64,000 nucleotides of DNA from Undaria pinnatifida (GCA_012845835.1 JABAKD010000027.1:14360332-14424331); one strand, 5' to 3'. Positions 20,801 through 31,921 are shown, numbered from the stretch's first letter. Numbers and translations: made by a program. Notes: generated from the letters alone by a model not told the origin.

Positions 20801-23533
20801 TCCAGCTGTGGGATCGAAGATTAAGCTTTCGTCGAAATTGATATTTGCAAGCTGGGCGTGATACTCCGTACGTGCGTAATACTGGGTGTGTGTGTCCTCA
20901 TTAATAAGGATATAATTCGGTGACTTCCCTTGGAATTAGTTTGTACCAGGGTCAACAGCGATGTTAATCAAACTGCGCACGGAAACTACATAATAACCCG
21001 TTTTTGAGGGGGACAAAATCTGACGGCTGTGGAATGCACCTGTTTATTTTATATGTCCTGTTGTCGTATGACCGGTGAGGGGAGGGGGGCGGGTAAAAGG
21101 GAGGTAGGTAGCATAAATGAACAGGAGCTTTGCAGCACGCGTGATGCTAGTAGGCGATGGTGGGGGCGGCGGGAAGGGGGGGAAGGGGGGTAGTAGTTGG
21201 AACTTGAAGACCATATAATAAATGAAGCTACATGACACAACGAATAATATCGTAACACAATCATTTAATTTGTATGATATCAATATTGAGTAAAGTATAT
21301 AGCGCGTTGATCTTTCCAATATGGATATCATCTCCCTCTAACATCGAAAAAAATGGATAAGACAACGTCGACCACAAGAGGACAAGAACACACGCACACT
21401 CACAGCCGACCGGTTCTGAATGCTCTTATTTCGTGCTTTCCGCTTAAGAATATGCGCCGCCACCATGTTACCATGCGATTGCATTGTTTGTCACGCTGCG
21501 CCAACACAACCGGTGTTAACTATGGAGTCGGCTCACGCTAGGGGTGCGGCAAAATTTTCTGAGCTCCTGGCATGAGGAACTCAGTACCTCACGCAAAACA
21601 TCACTTCGAAGACGTGCCTTCGCGCAACCCGACCAACATGCATATGCGCTAAGACCTGCAACAAACATACTCGTACAATTATCGTGCTAACCGATAATGC
21701 CCCACGTGCGATTCTCAACCTGTCATAATGTCAGAAACGTTTGACCCAACATATGCATCCCCTACCGTGGGATAATGTAGTGTTAGCATTGGGAAAAATG
21801 GACCTAGGGACCGACTACGGCAATGAAGGGGTGCCTCTGGTTCTGTAACGGTCACTCACATGAGGGTTGCTTGGATGTTACATCTTTGGTATTGGTTGCT
21901 TGCTGTCCGCCGGTTACCTTCTGACAAAAGGAGGAGGCGGCGCTGTTCGTTCAGGCAGGCGATAACGCCTGCCAACTATGAAAGGGACAGCCGCTATAAA
22001 TCATTACGCTCCAACGGGGTAGAGGGGGTACCATAACACTAGCCCACCCTGAAGGGCCATATATGCAGATCCATAGAAAGATCAGGTGGAACTAAATCAA
22101 TCCGGAGAATTCGGAGAATCAAAGATGCGACGCTTCACAACCCACTCTCAGCACCTCTAACTTGCAAGACAAAAAACTATTGGACGGGGTACAAAAAAAA
22201 GGCACCAAACGTCTCACATACAGGTAAGTGAAAGTCATCAAAACGCGTATGCGGCGAAGCAGGCATCACCATACCTAACGTATCGGTCAGGTGAAAGTCC
22301 CGGAAACACGCAAAATTCGAAGCACACGTAAAAGTCCTAATACCGCTACGTGGGAGCCAACTAAACGCGTACAAAGCGAATCAAACAACAACAGGGTGAA
22401 CGTACCGGTACGTGAAATTCAGTGGGACGCGTACAAGGCGAGTCAGACGCAACAAGTCTGAACGTACTGGTGCGTGAAAGCCGAAAAAGCAAAAGCTGGA
22501 ATCACCGGAAAGCTGAAAATGGATAACCGTACTCTGGGGAGCGGTGTCGCTCGTTTAGCTAGCAACAACATGATGACCTATGACTAGTCGGGCGCACTGC
22601 CGACGACGCCAGTGTAGTAGTATTGGGCAATATGGGCCTAGGGACCGTCTACTGCTGACTATGCAGAAATGCCTCGGGCTCTGTAATGGTCACTGACACG
22701 AGGGCTGCTTGGTATCTGGGATAAGTTGCTTGCTGGCCGTCGGATACCTTCTCACACAAGGGGGGACGAAGCCGTTCGTTCAGGCAGGCGATAAGGTCTG
22801 CCAGCTATGCAGGGGGCAGCTGCTATATACATCACATAACGGCCGAACTATATATAGTCTATGTATCATAACGCCCGAACGGGGTAGAGGGGCGCGAACA
22901 CCATACTCGTAGTAGTGGTTCAATTCGTAAGTCCGTTCTTGAGCAAGACATTGAGCTTGTCGCGCGAGTGGCCTACAATCAGTAGTGAATTGAGGCTATA
23001 ATACTGCATGCAATACAATAATACAATTAATTGCATACAACGATATAATACCATTTTATGTGCACATAATGTAAAATACCACCGTATACATATTGCTATG
23101 CCTGGTATAGTATAATATGAAAATAGTATATATGGTGTCAGTTGTATCAAATGCTTCGCATGTTTCCCGCGCCCGCTTTCCGCGTTACCCCCAGGAATGC
23201 CTCCAGTACCACCTGGACGATAAATTGTACAGCTCGGGCGCTTACGGCGACGTTCCATGCGCGAATTGTGAGCAGTGCATCGTTCGAAGGAAGCGTCCCT
23301 GCCGCTATTCGGGCTGTTCGCGCTATTCCGGCGGCACTTTGGGAGTCGTTGGCCTGGCCCTCGCTAATGCTGCAGTATCGCACATCCTGCGGCCCGGAAC
23401 TCGGGCACCTCGAGACAAACTATGCAAGAGAAGAGACTTCGGACCTAGTACATTAATAGACTTTCTTTCTAGTGGGTCTCCTTTGCTTTTCTTATGTGTT
23501 CTGGGAATGAATATTAAGGGTGGTCGACGTTAA
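5659..23533 (+). CDS. NTR/TIMP-like secreted Cys-rich protein gene, copy 1 (truncated or pseudogene)
   Basis: A four-exon model: 5659-5813, 9425-9761, 14424-14627 and 23195-23533, joined in phases 2/1, 0/0 and 0/0. It encodes a signal peptide, an NTR domain of the TIMP/netrin family, one Cys-rich module and a degraded end module. Members of this domain family bind metalloproteases or matrix proteins outside the cell; that role is inferred here. Exon 3 contains an in-frame TGA at 14583-14585, so translation as read stops after 217 aa. The last exon has lost two cysteines kept in copy 2 and runs on to a later stop. Copy 2 at 31922-51702 has the same layout with three modules. The reading frame of the NTR part is intact, so a shortened secreted NTR protein remains possible. 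Confidence 0.65.
5814..9424 (+). other. Intron 1 of NTR copy 1
   Basis: GT-AG, 3.6 kb. It contains a TAACACATAA-type minisatellite (8851-8930) and a single MITE-like end, GGACGCGTGCTACGATGGGG, at about 8778. Repeated openings of the type GAAGAGCGC / GTGTAGAGCGCTTCCC between about 7870 and 8500 suggest an old degenerate tandem repeat. No coding sequence is recognised. Confidence 0.5.
8851..8930. repeat. A/T-rich minisatellite (ACATAACACATAA)n
   Basis: About ten imperfect 7-8 bp units of the ACATAAC/ACATAAT type. It is low-complexity and gives Cys/Tyr/Leu/Met-rich artefact frames on the - strand. Confidence 0.85.
9425..9761 (+). CDS. NTR copy 1, exon 2: rest of NTR domain
   Basis: The acceptor CCCGCAG/G completes an Arg codon with exon 1. 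The 112 following codons hold YTVSTTALY, a CGVNLNLGEEYLLG block (the NTR CGV-L-YLL signature), then LRVSLCDLVMVWSSV and ETGC. With exon 1 this reproduces the six-Cys N-TIMP pattern. A pair of extra cysteines follows (DLCDGSC). The exon ends in TTTCAG before GTTCGG, a weak donor compared with the GTGTGA of copy 2. If unspliced, the frame runs on to a stop at 9843-9845. Confidence 0.8.
9901..10170. mobile_element. MITE-like element with about 28-bp imperfect TIRs
   Basis: The left end CGGCCGAGTCGTTCTACGGT (9901 on) and the right end (10141-10170) are inverted copies with about four mismatches over 28 bp, both finishing in a C/G run. The 270-bp interior has no transposase. It lies in intron 2 of NTR copy 1. 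No clear target duplication is visible. Confidence 0.65.
10861..11250. repeat. Head-to-tail duplication of a 195-bp unit
   Basis: Two adjacent copies (10861-about 11059 and about 11060-11250) share GCGTTTGTTTTTCAAT, AAACGTTGT, CGGCGAGAACAAA, CTGGAAAAAGGAAATAGGAC and ACACATCCGCCACAGACTCG. Similarity is about 90% by eye, implying a recent duplication. Confidence 0.85.
11251..13283 (+). other. Part of intron 2 of NTR copy 1, no gene seen
   Basis: It holds a (GTT)n/(GGT)n tract (about 11819-11890) and a short duplication of AAAACTGAAAACTTGTTTGC at about 12362-12420. No conserved protein is recognised in any frame. Confidence 0.5.
13284..14035 (+). mobile_element. CGTGCTACGATAG-family MITE copy expanded by a satellite
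   Basis: It begins ACGCGTGCTACGATAGAAG and continues with the family body (CGGAATAACGGAGCTCCTTAAC). The 11-bp satellite interrupts it, after which body sequence resumes at about 13895 (CTGGGCCATGATGGGAC, CATCCG, TTTCTCCAAAATCA). The right terminus is lost or merged with the neighbouring copy that starts at about 14036. Confidence 0.65.
13381..13892. repeat. 11-bp satellite (CATTCTTGTCA)n, about 46 units
   Basis: Units of CATTCTTGTCA with variants (TTGTCGC, TTGCCTC, ATACATGTCA, TTCTTA). Because 11 is not a multiple of 3, all three forward frames stay open and encode the same permuted peptide. That is an artefact, not a gene. Variants recur in blocks (the CCTC/ATACATG block twice), indicating multi-unit duplication. 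Confidence 0.95.
14036..14285 (+). mobile_element. CGTGCTACGATAG-family MITE copy
   Basis: About 250 bp. It starts TGATACGATAGAGGTATCGA and ends CATCTATCGTAGCCCGCG, an inverted match. The body shares GATTCTCGTTGTGTACCTA, GGCCATG, CATCCG and GGTCTTAAGCTCCCAAATTG with the copies at 53516 and 57387. It ends about 140 bp upstream of exon 3 of NTR copy 1. Confidence 0.8.
14424..14627 (+). pseudogene. NTR copy 1, exon 3: Cys-rich module with in-frame TGA
   Basis: The acceptor TCGACAG precedes GAG TGC CTG, exactly as for the three modules of copy 2. The 68-codon exon is in phase 0 and ends CTCCCAG/GTGAGA. Cysteines match the family (ECLxY, YYCADVC, NPCGDGEMC, VQC, APCPP). After the eighth Cys a TGA occurs at 14583-14585, yet the frame continues behind it with three more cysteines (ACDCTC) and HDSQ, the usual module ending. 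This is a point-like interruption in an otherwise open exon. Options are a nonsense mutation, readthrough or selenocysteine, or an alternative donor at GTGACT just before it. Confidence 0.7.
14628..17104 (+). other. Intron 3 of NTR copy 1, first part, no gene seen
   Basis: No conserved coding sequence is visible. The open frames near 15996-16427 and 16659-17027 have no recognisable domain, and the second is inflated by an A-rich tract. Confidence 0.4.
17105..18957 (-). pseudogene. Gag-like low-complexity coding relic
   Basis: Successive - strand frames look protein-like but do not join into one frame. First is a segment beginning MSYLSEDVVEDTF (from 18957) that runs into poly-Pro at the G/C run 18702-18744. 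Next is PPVSQGVLTEVHWNRI and an Ala/Arg-rich stretch ending 18378. Then comes 18036-17359 with a TQQLTFVVGALWDALRR helix followed by a Gly/Arg/Asp-rich RGG-like tail, and last a coiled-coil-like 17350-17105. Acid/Gly/Arg tails with homopolymer frameshifts resemble retroelement gag proteins. No protease, RT or integrase is next to it, and the identity is uncertain. It lies antisense inside intron 3 of NTR copy 1. Confidence 0.35.
18702..18744. repeat. Poly(G) tract
   Basis: About 43 bases of G with one C. It encodes the poly-Pro of the - strand relic and is a likely site of length error or polymorphism. Confidence 0.95.
18958..20789 (+). other. Intron 3 of NTR copy 1, middle part, no gene seen
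   Basis: No conserved protein was recognised. A tRNA-like T-loop string (GGATTCGAATCAACG at about 19270) occurs but does not fold as a T-arm. Confidence 0.4.
20790..21090 (-). repeat. R1 dispersed repeat copy, diverged
   Basis: It contains CTCCAGCTGTGGGATCGAAGA, TTGCAAGCTGGGCGTGATAC, TGTGTGTCCTCATTAA, GGTCAACAG and GAGGGGGACAAAATCTGACG in R1 order on the - strand, ending in ACCGGTGAGGGG. It is more diverged than the copies at 40-46 kb. Confidence 0.75.
21777..22902. mobile_element. TRIM-like element: about 260-290 bp direct repeats around a 580-bp interior
   Basis: 21777-22034 and 22612-22902 are direct repeats. They share TGGRCCTAGGGACCG, GGTCACTSACA, GTTGCTTGCTG, GTTCGTTCAGGCAGGCGATAA and ACGGGGTAGAGGGG, at about 80% similarity by eye, with a TATATAG insert in the second. 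The interior carries no ORF but has a degenerate tandem repeat. Short terminal direct repeats around a non-coding core match terminal-repeat retrotransposons in miniature. Primer-binding and polypurine sites could not be shown, so two copies of a tandem repeat is the alternative. Confidence 0.45.
22200..22480. repeat. Degenerate tandem repeat (GGTACGTGAAA / ACGCGTACAAAGCGA)
   Basis: Boxes of the types CAGGTAAGTGAAAGTC, CGGTACGTGAAATTC, GGACGCGTACAAGGCGA and CAACAAGTCTGAACGTAC recur three to four times at about 75-80 bp. The array lies in the core of the TRIM-like element. Confidence 0.6.
23195..23533 (+). pseudogene. NTR copy 1, terminal Cys-rich module, diverged
   Basis: The acceptor CCGCGTTACCCCCAG/GAATGC is nearly identical to that of the copy 2 last exon. 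The start ECLQYH and the later CEQC and CRYSG match copy 2, but YCSDTC has become YSSGAYG, losing two cysteines. The frame also misses the copy 2 stop, giving about 112 residues instead of 51, and the tail shows no recognisable domain. This is consistent with relaxed selection after truncation by the upstream TGA. Confidence 0.6.
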
Positions 23534-25237
23534 AGCTCCTGCTGCACCAGATACAGGATCTACTGTAATTTTTCTAGACCATGATCTACATCGTGATCTG
23601 AGCCTAGGGGTGTAATGTTTGTGGGTGATCGACGTTGAATCTCATGTTGTCTGCACATTGTTGGATGTCAAACATATCATAATAACATAATAACTGTGCA
23701 TGGATGAGTTTTCTCACAGGAACGACATTTTTTTCAGTATCCCCTGATTGTCGTGATCACAATGATCACAACCGGTTGGATTAGTGGTTAGCAGCCAACA
23801 GTGCCTAAGCGCGTAGCTGCGTGAATGTTGGCTTCTTACATGGATAACCACGGAGATCGATCGCGCAAGCTTGTTGCGAGGGACAAGGTTGAAACGTGGG
23901 GAGGGTGGAGAATATTAGCTTGCCGTCAAGTCGATGGTGGGGTTGCTGGAATCGTGCGTGTCGTGCGACCAACGCGATCTGTACGACAACAGAAGCGATG
24001 TCTAGTAGATGTGCAGTACGAGTCGTCGCCGTTGCTGCTATTGTTGTTGCTGTTGTTTTGACATGAAGTAACCGTCATAGGCCTAGTCCGAAGTCAGAAG
24101 ACAGGCTCCAAAACGTATGGAGTGGAACAATACTTAGGGAATGTATGTGTGTCCGGTGCCTGGTGTACAGTATACGTTTCGTACCTGATTCCTGGTATAT
24201 GTAAGTAGAACTAAGGAGGTTTTTGCATAGTAATATAATAGCAGTATCGTGGTCTCACGCTCCGCCTAGTGAGCGCGGAGCGGGACCTGTCACGGACAGG
24301 GGCGACAAAACGTGGTCCGGAACATAGTCTATATAGACTATATATATATATATATATATATCTGGAAACTTAGCCGCTTGGATTGTCGTCGAATGCAAGG
24401 GGGTAAAACGACGTTGAGGAAATGGCATTGTTGTTGCTGTTTGGCAGGGAGGAGGGCTGATATAGTGTATATTAGGTCCGTGTAGATCGAGAGCAAAAGC
24501 TACCCACGGTTTCGACCAAGCTTTAGCGAGAAATATGGTCGGACAACCAGCGAACACTCGGAAGCACATCATGATATTTTCATACCTCAGCTCAATCGAG
24601 AGTAGGAAAAGGAGTCCTGTGGCATGGTATAAGAAACAATTACAATGCTTTGTATGACAGCTCCGACCGTTTGCCAACTTGCGGTCATCCCTTGACAACC
24701 CCCCCCTCCCCTCCTCCACACTATATTAATAGCTTCTACCCATCATGCCATACTTCCAACATTTATTATTCTTCTATTCAGTTGTGGGCCCGGTCATTGA
24801 TCATCGCGGCCATCCCTGTGCACCAGCTTGTCTCAAGTGTTCGTGCACATTCTGGACACTACAACATCACGACAGCATAGATAGCAGCATGAGTTTTATT
24901 GGAAGAGGAAACGACTGGCCCTTGCTACTTTATTAAACAAGCATACATTCATAACTACAAGCTACGGCCAACGACGTTGTACTTAAGTCGTATACCTGGT
25001 AACGTGTACGGGGTAACATCGGACGAGCATACCTGTCTGGTATACGTATAAGGAGATCCGCGCGGGTTCCAAGATTTGAGCGGCCTATTTCGAGCGTTGT
25101 AGGACCGTTCACCTGCTTCACACTTACCATAGCAGCATTCGTGTATACATTTCCAAGTTGCACGTTAGTTGGATTGCGACTCTGCGGCTGTTGTTTGAAT
25201 GTCACCCGCTGTACGTCAAGCGGAAATTATTGTCAAT
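23534..25237. other. Intergenic downstream of NTR copy 1
   Basis: No gene recognised. A (TA)n tract lies at 24339-24361. The rest is unique-looking non-coding sequence. Confidence 0.4.
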
Positions 25238-25465
25238 GTCGCGAAGCGGCAAAGCAGCATTTTCGAGGTTTCTTAACCCAAAACCGTCGGAAATAGCCCA
25301 TTATTTTCATGATTATCGTTGTGTACCTAGGAGACCATGGGATTTTCATCCGGTAGCAGTTTTATTTTCCTCCATAACAGTTTTTGGGTTGAGAAGGATT
25401 TGTCTCAAGTTCCCAAATTGAAGAGTAGTACTACAAAAAAAATGGTGCGCACACCTCTATCGTAT
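25238..25465 (+). mobile_element. CGTGCTACGATAG-family MITE copy, left end lost
   Basis: The body matches the family (CGTCGGAAATAGCCCATT, GATTATCGTTGTGTACCTAG, ATCCGGTAGCAGTTTTA, AAGTTCCCAAATTGA). It ends GGTGCGCACACCTCTATCGT. The left TIR is not recognisable. Confidence 0.75.
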
Positions 25466-27270
25466 CTGTCGTCTCACGTTTCGGTGTGACAGGTTAAGCT
25501 CCTCCAGTGTGGAAACTCGGTTAGTATGATAAATTGTTCAATTTTATACTCCGATATTATTTTCAAAGCTATTAATAGAGCACATTTATGTCCGTCAGGT
25601 TGCGCGAACGACTGTGTTCGAACTAATGTGTCGGGTGGCATATTGAGCTCCTAGTGTTAAGAGTTCAGAAACCCCTGCTGCACCCCTAGCGTGGGATGGC
25701 CAACCGGTAGTTCGAAATGTCGAGAGACATACAGTACGGCTCCCTCAAGTGTGCCGGTTAAATAGTCCCGGTTGACGCAGAAATACGATCGCTTGGCAAC
25801 AGAGGGGAATAGGCTGCAGTGGAATTCTCCGGGGTTGTGCCGGCTGCCGCAGTAGTGCCGTGTTGTGTTTGCTAGAACACACCGGCACTGCTGAACGACT
25901 TCTACTGAAACAATAACAAGGTACCGACAGTTGCCGTAATCATCAAGTACGAGTTTTTTGTGTTATATTGCTCATCCTTACTATTGTCTTCGAACTTGTA
26001 TTTTTCCTTCTCCCTCCCTAGACCTGACATCTCAAATCCGTGGTCTCTACGCAGGCTCTTCTCCCCTCCTACCCACTACGGTACGCGCCTTCATTTCTAT
26101 CTCGAGAAGATTTTAGCTATTTCTTCCCTTGTCGACCAGCATCGAATCTCGCATACCCACGCTGCTAGGCGCTCTCAGCAGTTGATTTCTTTGTGTTTTT
26201 TTGTACTCTTGCAAATAAACTCAAAAATCCGACCAATCAATGTGAGATTCTAACTTCAGAACCAGCACTAGTAGCATACCAGGGTAAACACTAGACCAAC
26301 GGGGCGAACGTTTTAGACCTATTTATTTTAGAAGTTTCATTTGATTGCCAACAGAAAATTATTTGTTGTCACTTGCATCGAGGGGTCATGCTAGTGACTG
26401 CGCAGCCCACATAGTTCATGCTCAGTACCACACGGCAATATTGAAGTATGGGTATACGCACCCTTGATACAAGGTGCGTGGTAATCTCTATGCGGCGTAA
26501 CTTTCAGCTTGGACCTAATCAGTTCTATTACCACTTTGCTAATTTAATTAAGAAATCACCGTCACTTGTTTCGAATCAATCTCCTGCTGCTGCCTTTCAT
26601 TGTCAACAACACCCTCCGCATTTGAATCGAACCAAAGTATAATGTCGGCAAAGGCCAATCTGTTCGATGACGACAAGACTTGTCAAGGATCGCGATTTCT
26701 CCGGACTATGAAACATAAACACCCAACACACACGTTGGCTCCAACTTCAATCGGTACTCTTGGGCGCAAAAGCGCAGGGAATTGGTCATGCCCCTTTCGC
26801 GACTTCAGAGGGGGACCGTGGCAAAACGAAATGTGAAATAAAAGAGTAAGGGATGTGTCCAATGTAACACAAGGAGGTGTACGACACGCCCTTACCATGT
26901 TGATGCTTGTTGTACGTTTGCACGCTATTCCTAGATTATCGTAAAGACCGTACGTTTCACTTTTAGAACCTTCACCTGGGCCCCTCAATAGTAAACGGAT
27001 ACACGTGCCCAACCACAAATTTCTGAACCACAAACAGCAACTCCTGGACGCAAGCAACAAACGACCAGCCGAAGCTGGTCCGTACGGGGTCCTTTCGCGT
27101 TGGCTTAAACTTAGCATTCTGAGTGGTCTGCCGAAGCTGGTTTCTTTGTCCTTGGATTCGCAGCAAACGCCTCTCGATACCCCTCTATCCGACATCCCTC
27201 CACGACTTTGATCGTGTCTCCCGCAGCATGGCGATAATGATAAGACCGTAGTCGTTCCCATCCGACCAAC
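25466..27270. other. Intergenic, no gene seen
   Basis: The longest frames (26448-26836 +, 26683-27273 -) have no recognisable domain and overlap each other. Confidence 0.35.
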
Positions 27271-28100
27271 CACGGCTTCTAGGGTCGTTTTCCTGCCCCC
27301 TCTCCGTGCTACAGTAGCGCCGTTCTGGGATATTGTTATCCCACCGTCCTCAAGGTTGTTGTTGGCGGTTCTATGCCCACGCCCCTATCAACGCCACCAA
27401 CAACCTATGTTGGACCCTGTCATGTTTGTGCCGTACGCGAAGTAGGCAATACATCCCGCATTGCTTCTTGAAACGATCTCGTAGTTGACGCCGTTTGAAA
27501 CTGTCCAAAGGCTTACGAGGTCGTAAAGCAAACGTGCGAAGGACACACGGAGACATGCAGATCCTCATCGTGGACCAGCTCGGGCATATCCACACCCTCG
27601 TACCACGCTTTCCGTCGCCCCCACGTCGATGCTGAGTTCCTCGGGCATACCATCCAGCCTGCCAACGTATGCCCAGACAACGATAAGGTCGCTGCTCCTT
27701 ACAACAGGCCCGCGCCGATTTAAGTGGGGTTCTTATACAGCCTCTTATAGGTGGCCTTATCAGCTACTATCAGGTACAACATGTCCCCCTGTGTTCGCCC
27801 GTCAAAGCTCTCCTTAAGCACAGCGTTCAACATTTTCTTACACCTCGTCCGAAGCCCGTTGCCAGCGAACTAACGCACCATCATGGACCAACCGCAGGCC
27901 TACGACAGACTTCGCGGTCACGCCACCAATCGTTGCTCAATCATCCGCCTCTGGTGGCTCGTATTAAGCCACTGCTCCTCATTCTCCACTTGGCCTGATC
28001 CATGGACCTAAAGGCGCTATGCCTCCACTCGGTAAACCTCCCGAATCACCGCCGACTATGGTTGGGATGCAACATCCACACCTAGCCGCCAACTAGCTAT
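27271..28100 (+). pseudogene. Possible decayed Ty3/gypsy-type reverse transcriptase fragment
   Basis: Reading across frames, a segment around 27620-27710 gives AEFLGHTIQPANVCPDNDKV, like the FLGHxIxPxGVxPDPxKV motif at the end of gypsy RT. It is followed by a KALLKHSVQHFLTP segment, like the KPLxxLLRKGxxFxFTP part of the RNase H connection. Several stops and frameshifts interrupt it. The match rests on motif recall only. Confidence 0.35.
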
Positions 28101-31100
28101 ATCTACCAAAGCGGCATAGACAACACACTACCGTAGAGTGTGTAATCCGTTTCCGTTTCTCCCAACCCCCTACGCTGGCTCCTTCCGCGGCCGACACCGC
28201 TGTAGGTTCTCTCAAACGTCAACAAAGTGTGGAACATATATATTGCACCCATCGGTGCCGCAGAGAAAAGGCGTTAGCACGAGAGCCGTGAAACATCGTT
28301 CCGGTGAGCACAGCAAGCGCTGTACAGAAATAGGCATATAACGAATGGTCTGGCTCTGACGCCGTCGCGGGGGCGAACGACACACACCTAAGGACTTGAA
28401 GGATAGCGTGCTCGGCGGCCGAACGTTATGTGTCATGGAGAAAATAAACGAAAGGGCAGCAACACACGGAGCGTTGGGTCGCTTTCGATAGCCCCAGGGA
28501 TGGTAGTTGCGATACTTGAAGTGTCGACGGCGGCCGTAGTAACGGTAGCGTCACAATAAACGGCAGTGACAACTGCGCACGTTGGCCATCAGCGACAACA
28601 TCGCCGAGGGTTCCACTGCGGCGAACCAAGACGACGCAAGCTAGTTAATAATCTCGCTAAAGCAAAACTCTGTATTTCTCTGGCCCCGCCATAGGTACAT
28701 GGATTCCCACGCAAGGAAGGGCCATAGCACATATCGTGCGCTTGCAAGATAACGCTACAAGATAGTATGTAGTGTTCTAGTGTGGCTAGGGAAAGGTGGG
28801 CGGGTTAGGTAAGGAGGTGGCGCTGTGAAAATTGCCGTGCACTCGTGAGGAGGATGGCGGACCACGCCATCGTCAAAATTCCCTCCCAGGCACCACCGGT
28901 TGCAAGACAACGATATCAGCAATGCGTTAAGCTGACCCCGATCGTCGATCAATCTCTAAAGGAAGAAAGACTTGGAGTAGCCGATGTACTGCCGTGCATG
29001 AGGTAAGGAGCTTGTCATCTGCACGGCGACACGTACAAGAGAATCATACTGCGTGCCCGAGACAAGTTAGACCAGAACTGTAGCCACAGGAACCCAACCA
29101 CCGAGCCGCCAATGGTGCGGTGGTCATGGCCAATGCTAAGCAAGCGGCAGGCCTCTCCAGGTACAACAAAGAACCCAAGGCTTCCATCGCGTGTAGATAA
29201 CTCCGCATGCCAGAAGAGATAATAACGATCGCTACAAAACATAAGAAATCCCGTGACATGTGTATTGCCTCGTTCAACTTGGGGCTAGTGGAAGGGATGA
29301 GCAAGCCCACCTTGCAGGCGGATAGCTTGTGGAGAAAGCCCACCTGCATTGCACACAAGCACATCTCGCCCCGGCACCGGAAGCGCCATGACGGCGCCTA
29401 TGACGGCGCCCAGCTTTTCGCGGCCGAACGCGCTGGTAGAGGAGAGCGCCCCAACCAATCTGGTGGAACTCGCGGGGGTGCGGAGACAAATGCTGAAGAA
29501 ACAGCAAGCGCGAGCAGCAGAGAGGAAGAGAAAATGAGCCCCAGGTGCTGGCATGCAGAAATCAACCGCCACTCAAGGTAAGAGACGAACACCGGGGAGG
29601 TGCCCGGTTTCTTCAAGGTGCGCTTCCAAGAATGGACTACGTCGGCCGAAGCTCGCGGTTATTATACATGACGCGGTGAAATCTTCCCTCAGGTAAACTG
29701 CTCGTTTTGGATCAGGTCATCCCCCCTAGCACGGTCCGCGGGAGGAGGCTTAGAAGGGGTAAAAGCTGCCTCCCCCAGCCGTCACCGCCGTCCCCGCCGT
29801 CGCATCAACAGCTGTAGCACCAGTAACACCGCCAGCAACAGCAGGCAGGCATATCCAGATGAAGATGGAAGAGGAGCTGCTGGAGGAGGGAGATTCGGAC
29901 ACCGAATGTCGCGCGGTTGTACAGGAACCACGTGGTCAGCGGGAGGGGGCGAAACTTACTCTGGTGCGGGCGTAAGCAGGGGGGGGGGGGGGTGACACCA
30001 CGGGCTCTGCTGCCAGGCAAAGCCAACCGAGGTAGGGGATGGGGGGCCAGGAGAAGCACGCGGGGGCTTTTCAGACGCCGATAGTTCAAAGAGATTTTCA
30101 CAGCGCACCCAAAGCCGGGTCAAAGAGAGCAGTGTGTGTTAACGAACACTCCATTGCGCGTGATGGGCGGAGCGGGATCTGGGGGGGGGACACCAGCAAC
30201 GGGAGCCTTTGAAGCATTGCCGGAGCTACTCAACAACGAGAATTTTCAGCCATAAAATGGTGCGCCTCATGGCATGGATGACTTGCCACATTGCTCGCCG
30301 TATTTTATAACGAACTTCAAGATACGGCAGTGAACGTGCCGGCATTTGAAAAAGCAATTCAGAATTCCTTGGCATCAGGTACCAAGATATCTTCCCCACG
30401 GCAACAATAGCACTCACTGCTCATGGTTGCACGGTGAAATCTGGCTACCGCTTGTACTCATACTCGTGTCATATGTAAGATCTGTTAACGAAACGTGGCC
30501 TGGTGCCGGGAAGTCCGGAGTCATGACGAGAAACAAGCATGCTTAGCCTACTAGCGATAGAGGTCCACGCGCCTGGGCTAAGCCTGCAAAATGCAAAGGA
30601 TATTCATAATTGAATATCCTCAGAAAGGGCGATTAGACCGAGTCCAGAGGGCGCTCGTACGGCTCCTTGTTGTGCAAGTGCACAGGGCAATGAGGTCTCG
30701 CCTCCCAAGAAGGCAGTGTACAGATGGTAAACTGATTGATTATTCCCAAGGCCTACCGACGGTGACCAAGGGATTGTGTCAGGGTGGCGCAGCCACACCG
30801 GACTTTGGGAGGGGCCGTAAACAACGCGCCCCCTGATGTTATTATTAATATTATTACGAAAACAGCTTTGTCATCGTAAAACTTTCTTGAAACTGACACG
30901 TGAAAACTGTAACAAATCTTGGAAAAAAATCAAAATATGTCAACTGAGTTTTCTCAATATGATGTCATACAACTGTACTGCTGTACAGAAGGAAGGTCGT
31001 TACTCAACTTTGCAGGTTGCATGATTAGTCTAGGTTAATACGCTGCGCTTTTCCTACATTCCCCGTGAAGCATCTCATACGCGTTGTACCTGGCGCAGTA

Positions 31101-31921
31101 GGCAGGTCCGTCCCTCCCTTGGATGCTACGCACCAGGGTCAGCAGAACGATACAGTACACGAAGAAGGCATGATATGAATTTCAGACGATTCAGCAGCAT
31201 GTACACAACAAAACAACAAACAGCAGATCACCCATCCACTGCCGCAGATTTCATTTCGGAATATAAATAGCTTCCTACAAGCTGCGAGCGAGACAGCACA
31301 GGGCGGGACTCCAGGAGATGGCCACGAGCGCGCAGCCAAATAACCCTACTAACTGCTCGTAGCTGTCATTGGTGGTGGTGTGTAATGCGTGACGTGATGA
31401 CGGCTGTAGTGCCAAAAGAAGAAAACATGCGCTGTCTACCGCCAACAAAGAAAGACGCAGATGGACGGATCGCAAGATATCACCAATTTGAAGCGAGCAA
31501 GCGACAAAATTCACCTGTGTTTTTTCCCCCTCCGCTACTGAATCCTGCGTACCCTGCGCGTCACCAGTAGAGTACTGCTTCATACTGTATACCACCCGTC
31601 AGCAATTGCTTGTCGATTTTTTAATTTAATTTAACGACCTCTTTATCTTCATTTTTCTATCAAAACGGTGCTTATATTTACGTTTACGTACAATATCGTG
31701 TCATTTAGTACAGCAGTATATTGATCTTTCGTTTTTGTTTTTGGTCAAGCAAAAGAACATCCGCGAAAGACAACAACTGCTATTCTGCCTCTCCCCTCCC
31801 GCACACCTCTCATACAAGCTCCCACGCCAAGCGAGCCGCCTAACTACCAAGGCAACATCGGTAGCATAGCTCCATTACACCGCCCCCGCCCCCCCATTGC
31901 AGTGAGTTGGCTTTCCCCAGC
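28101..31921. other. Intergenic upstream of NTR copy 2
   Basis: No gene could be assigned. A + strand frame at 29349-29537 ends in a basic helix (ARAAERKRK) and could be an exon or relic. A frame at 30591-30836 has no recognised family. The last 150 bp before the copy 2 ATG is C-rich with CCCCAGC directly before the start, as in copy 1. Confidence 0.35.
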
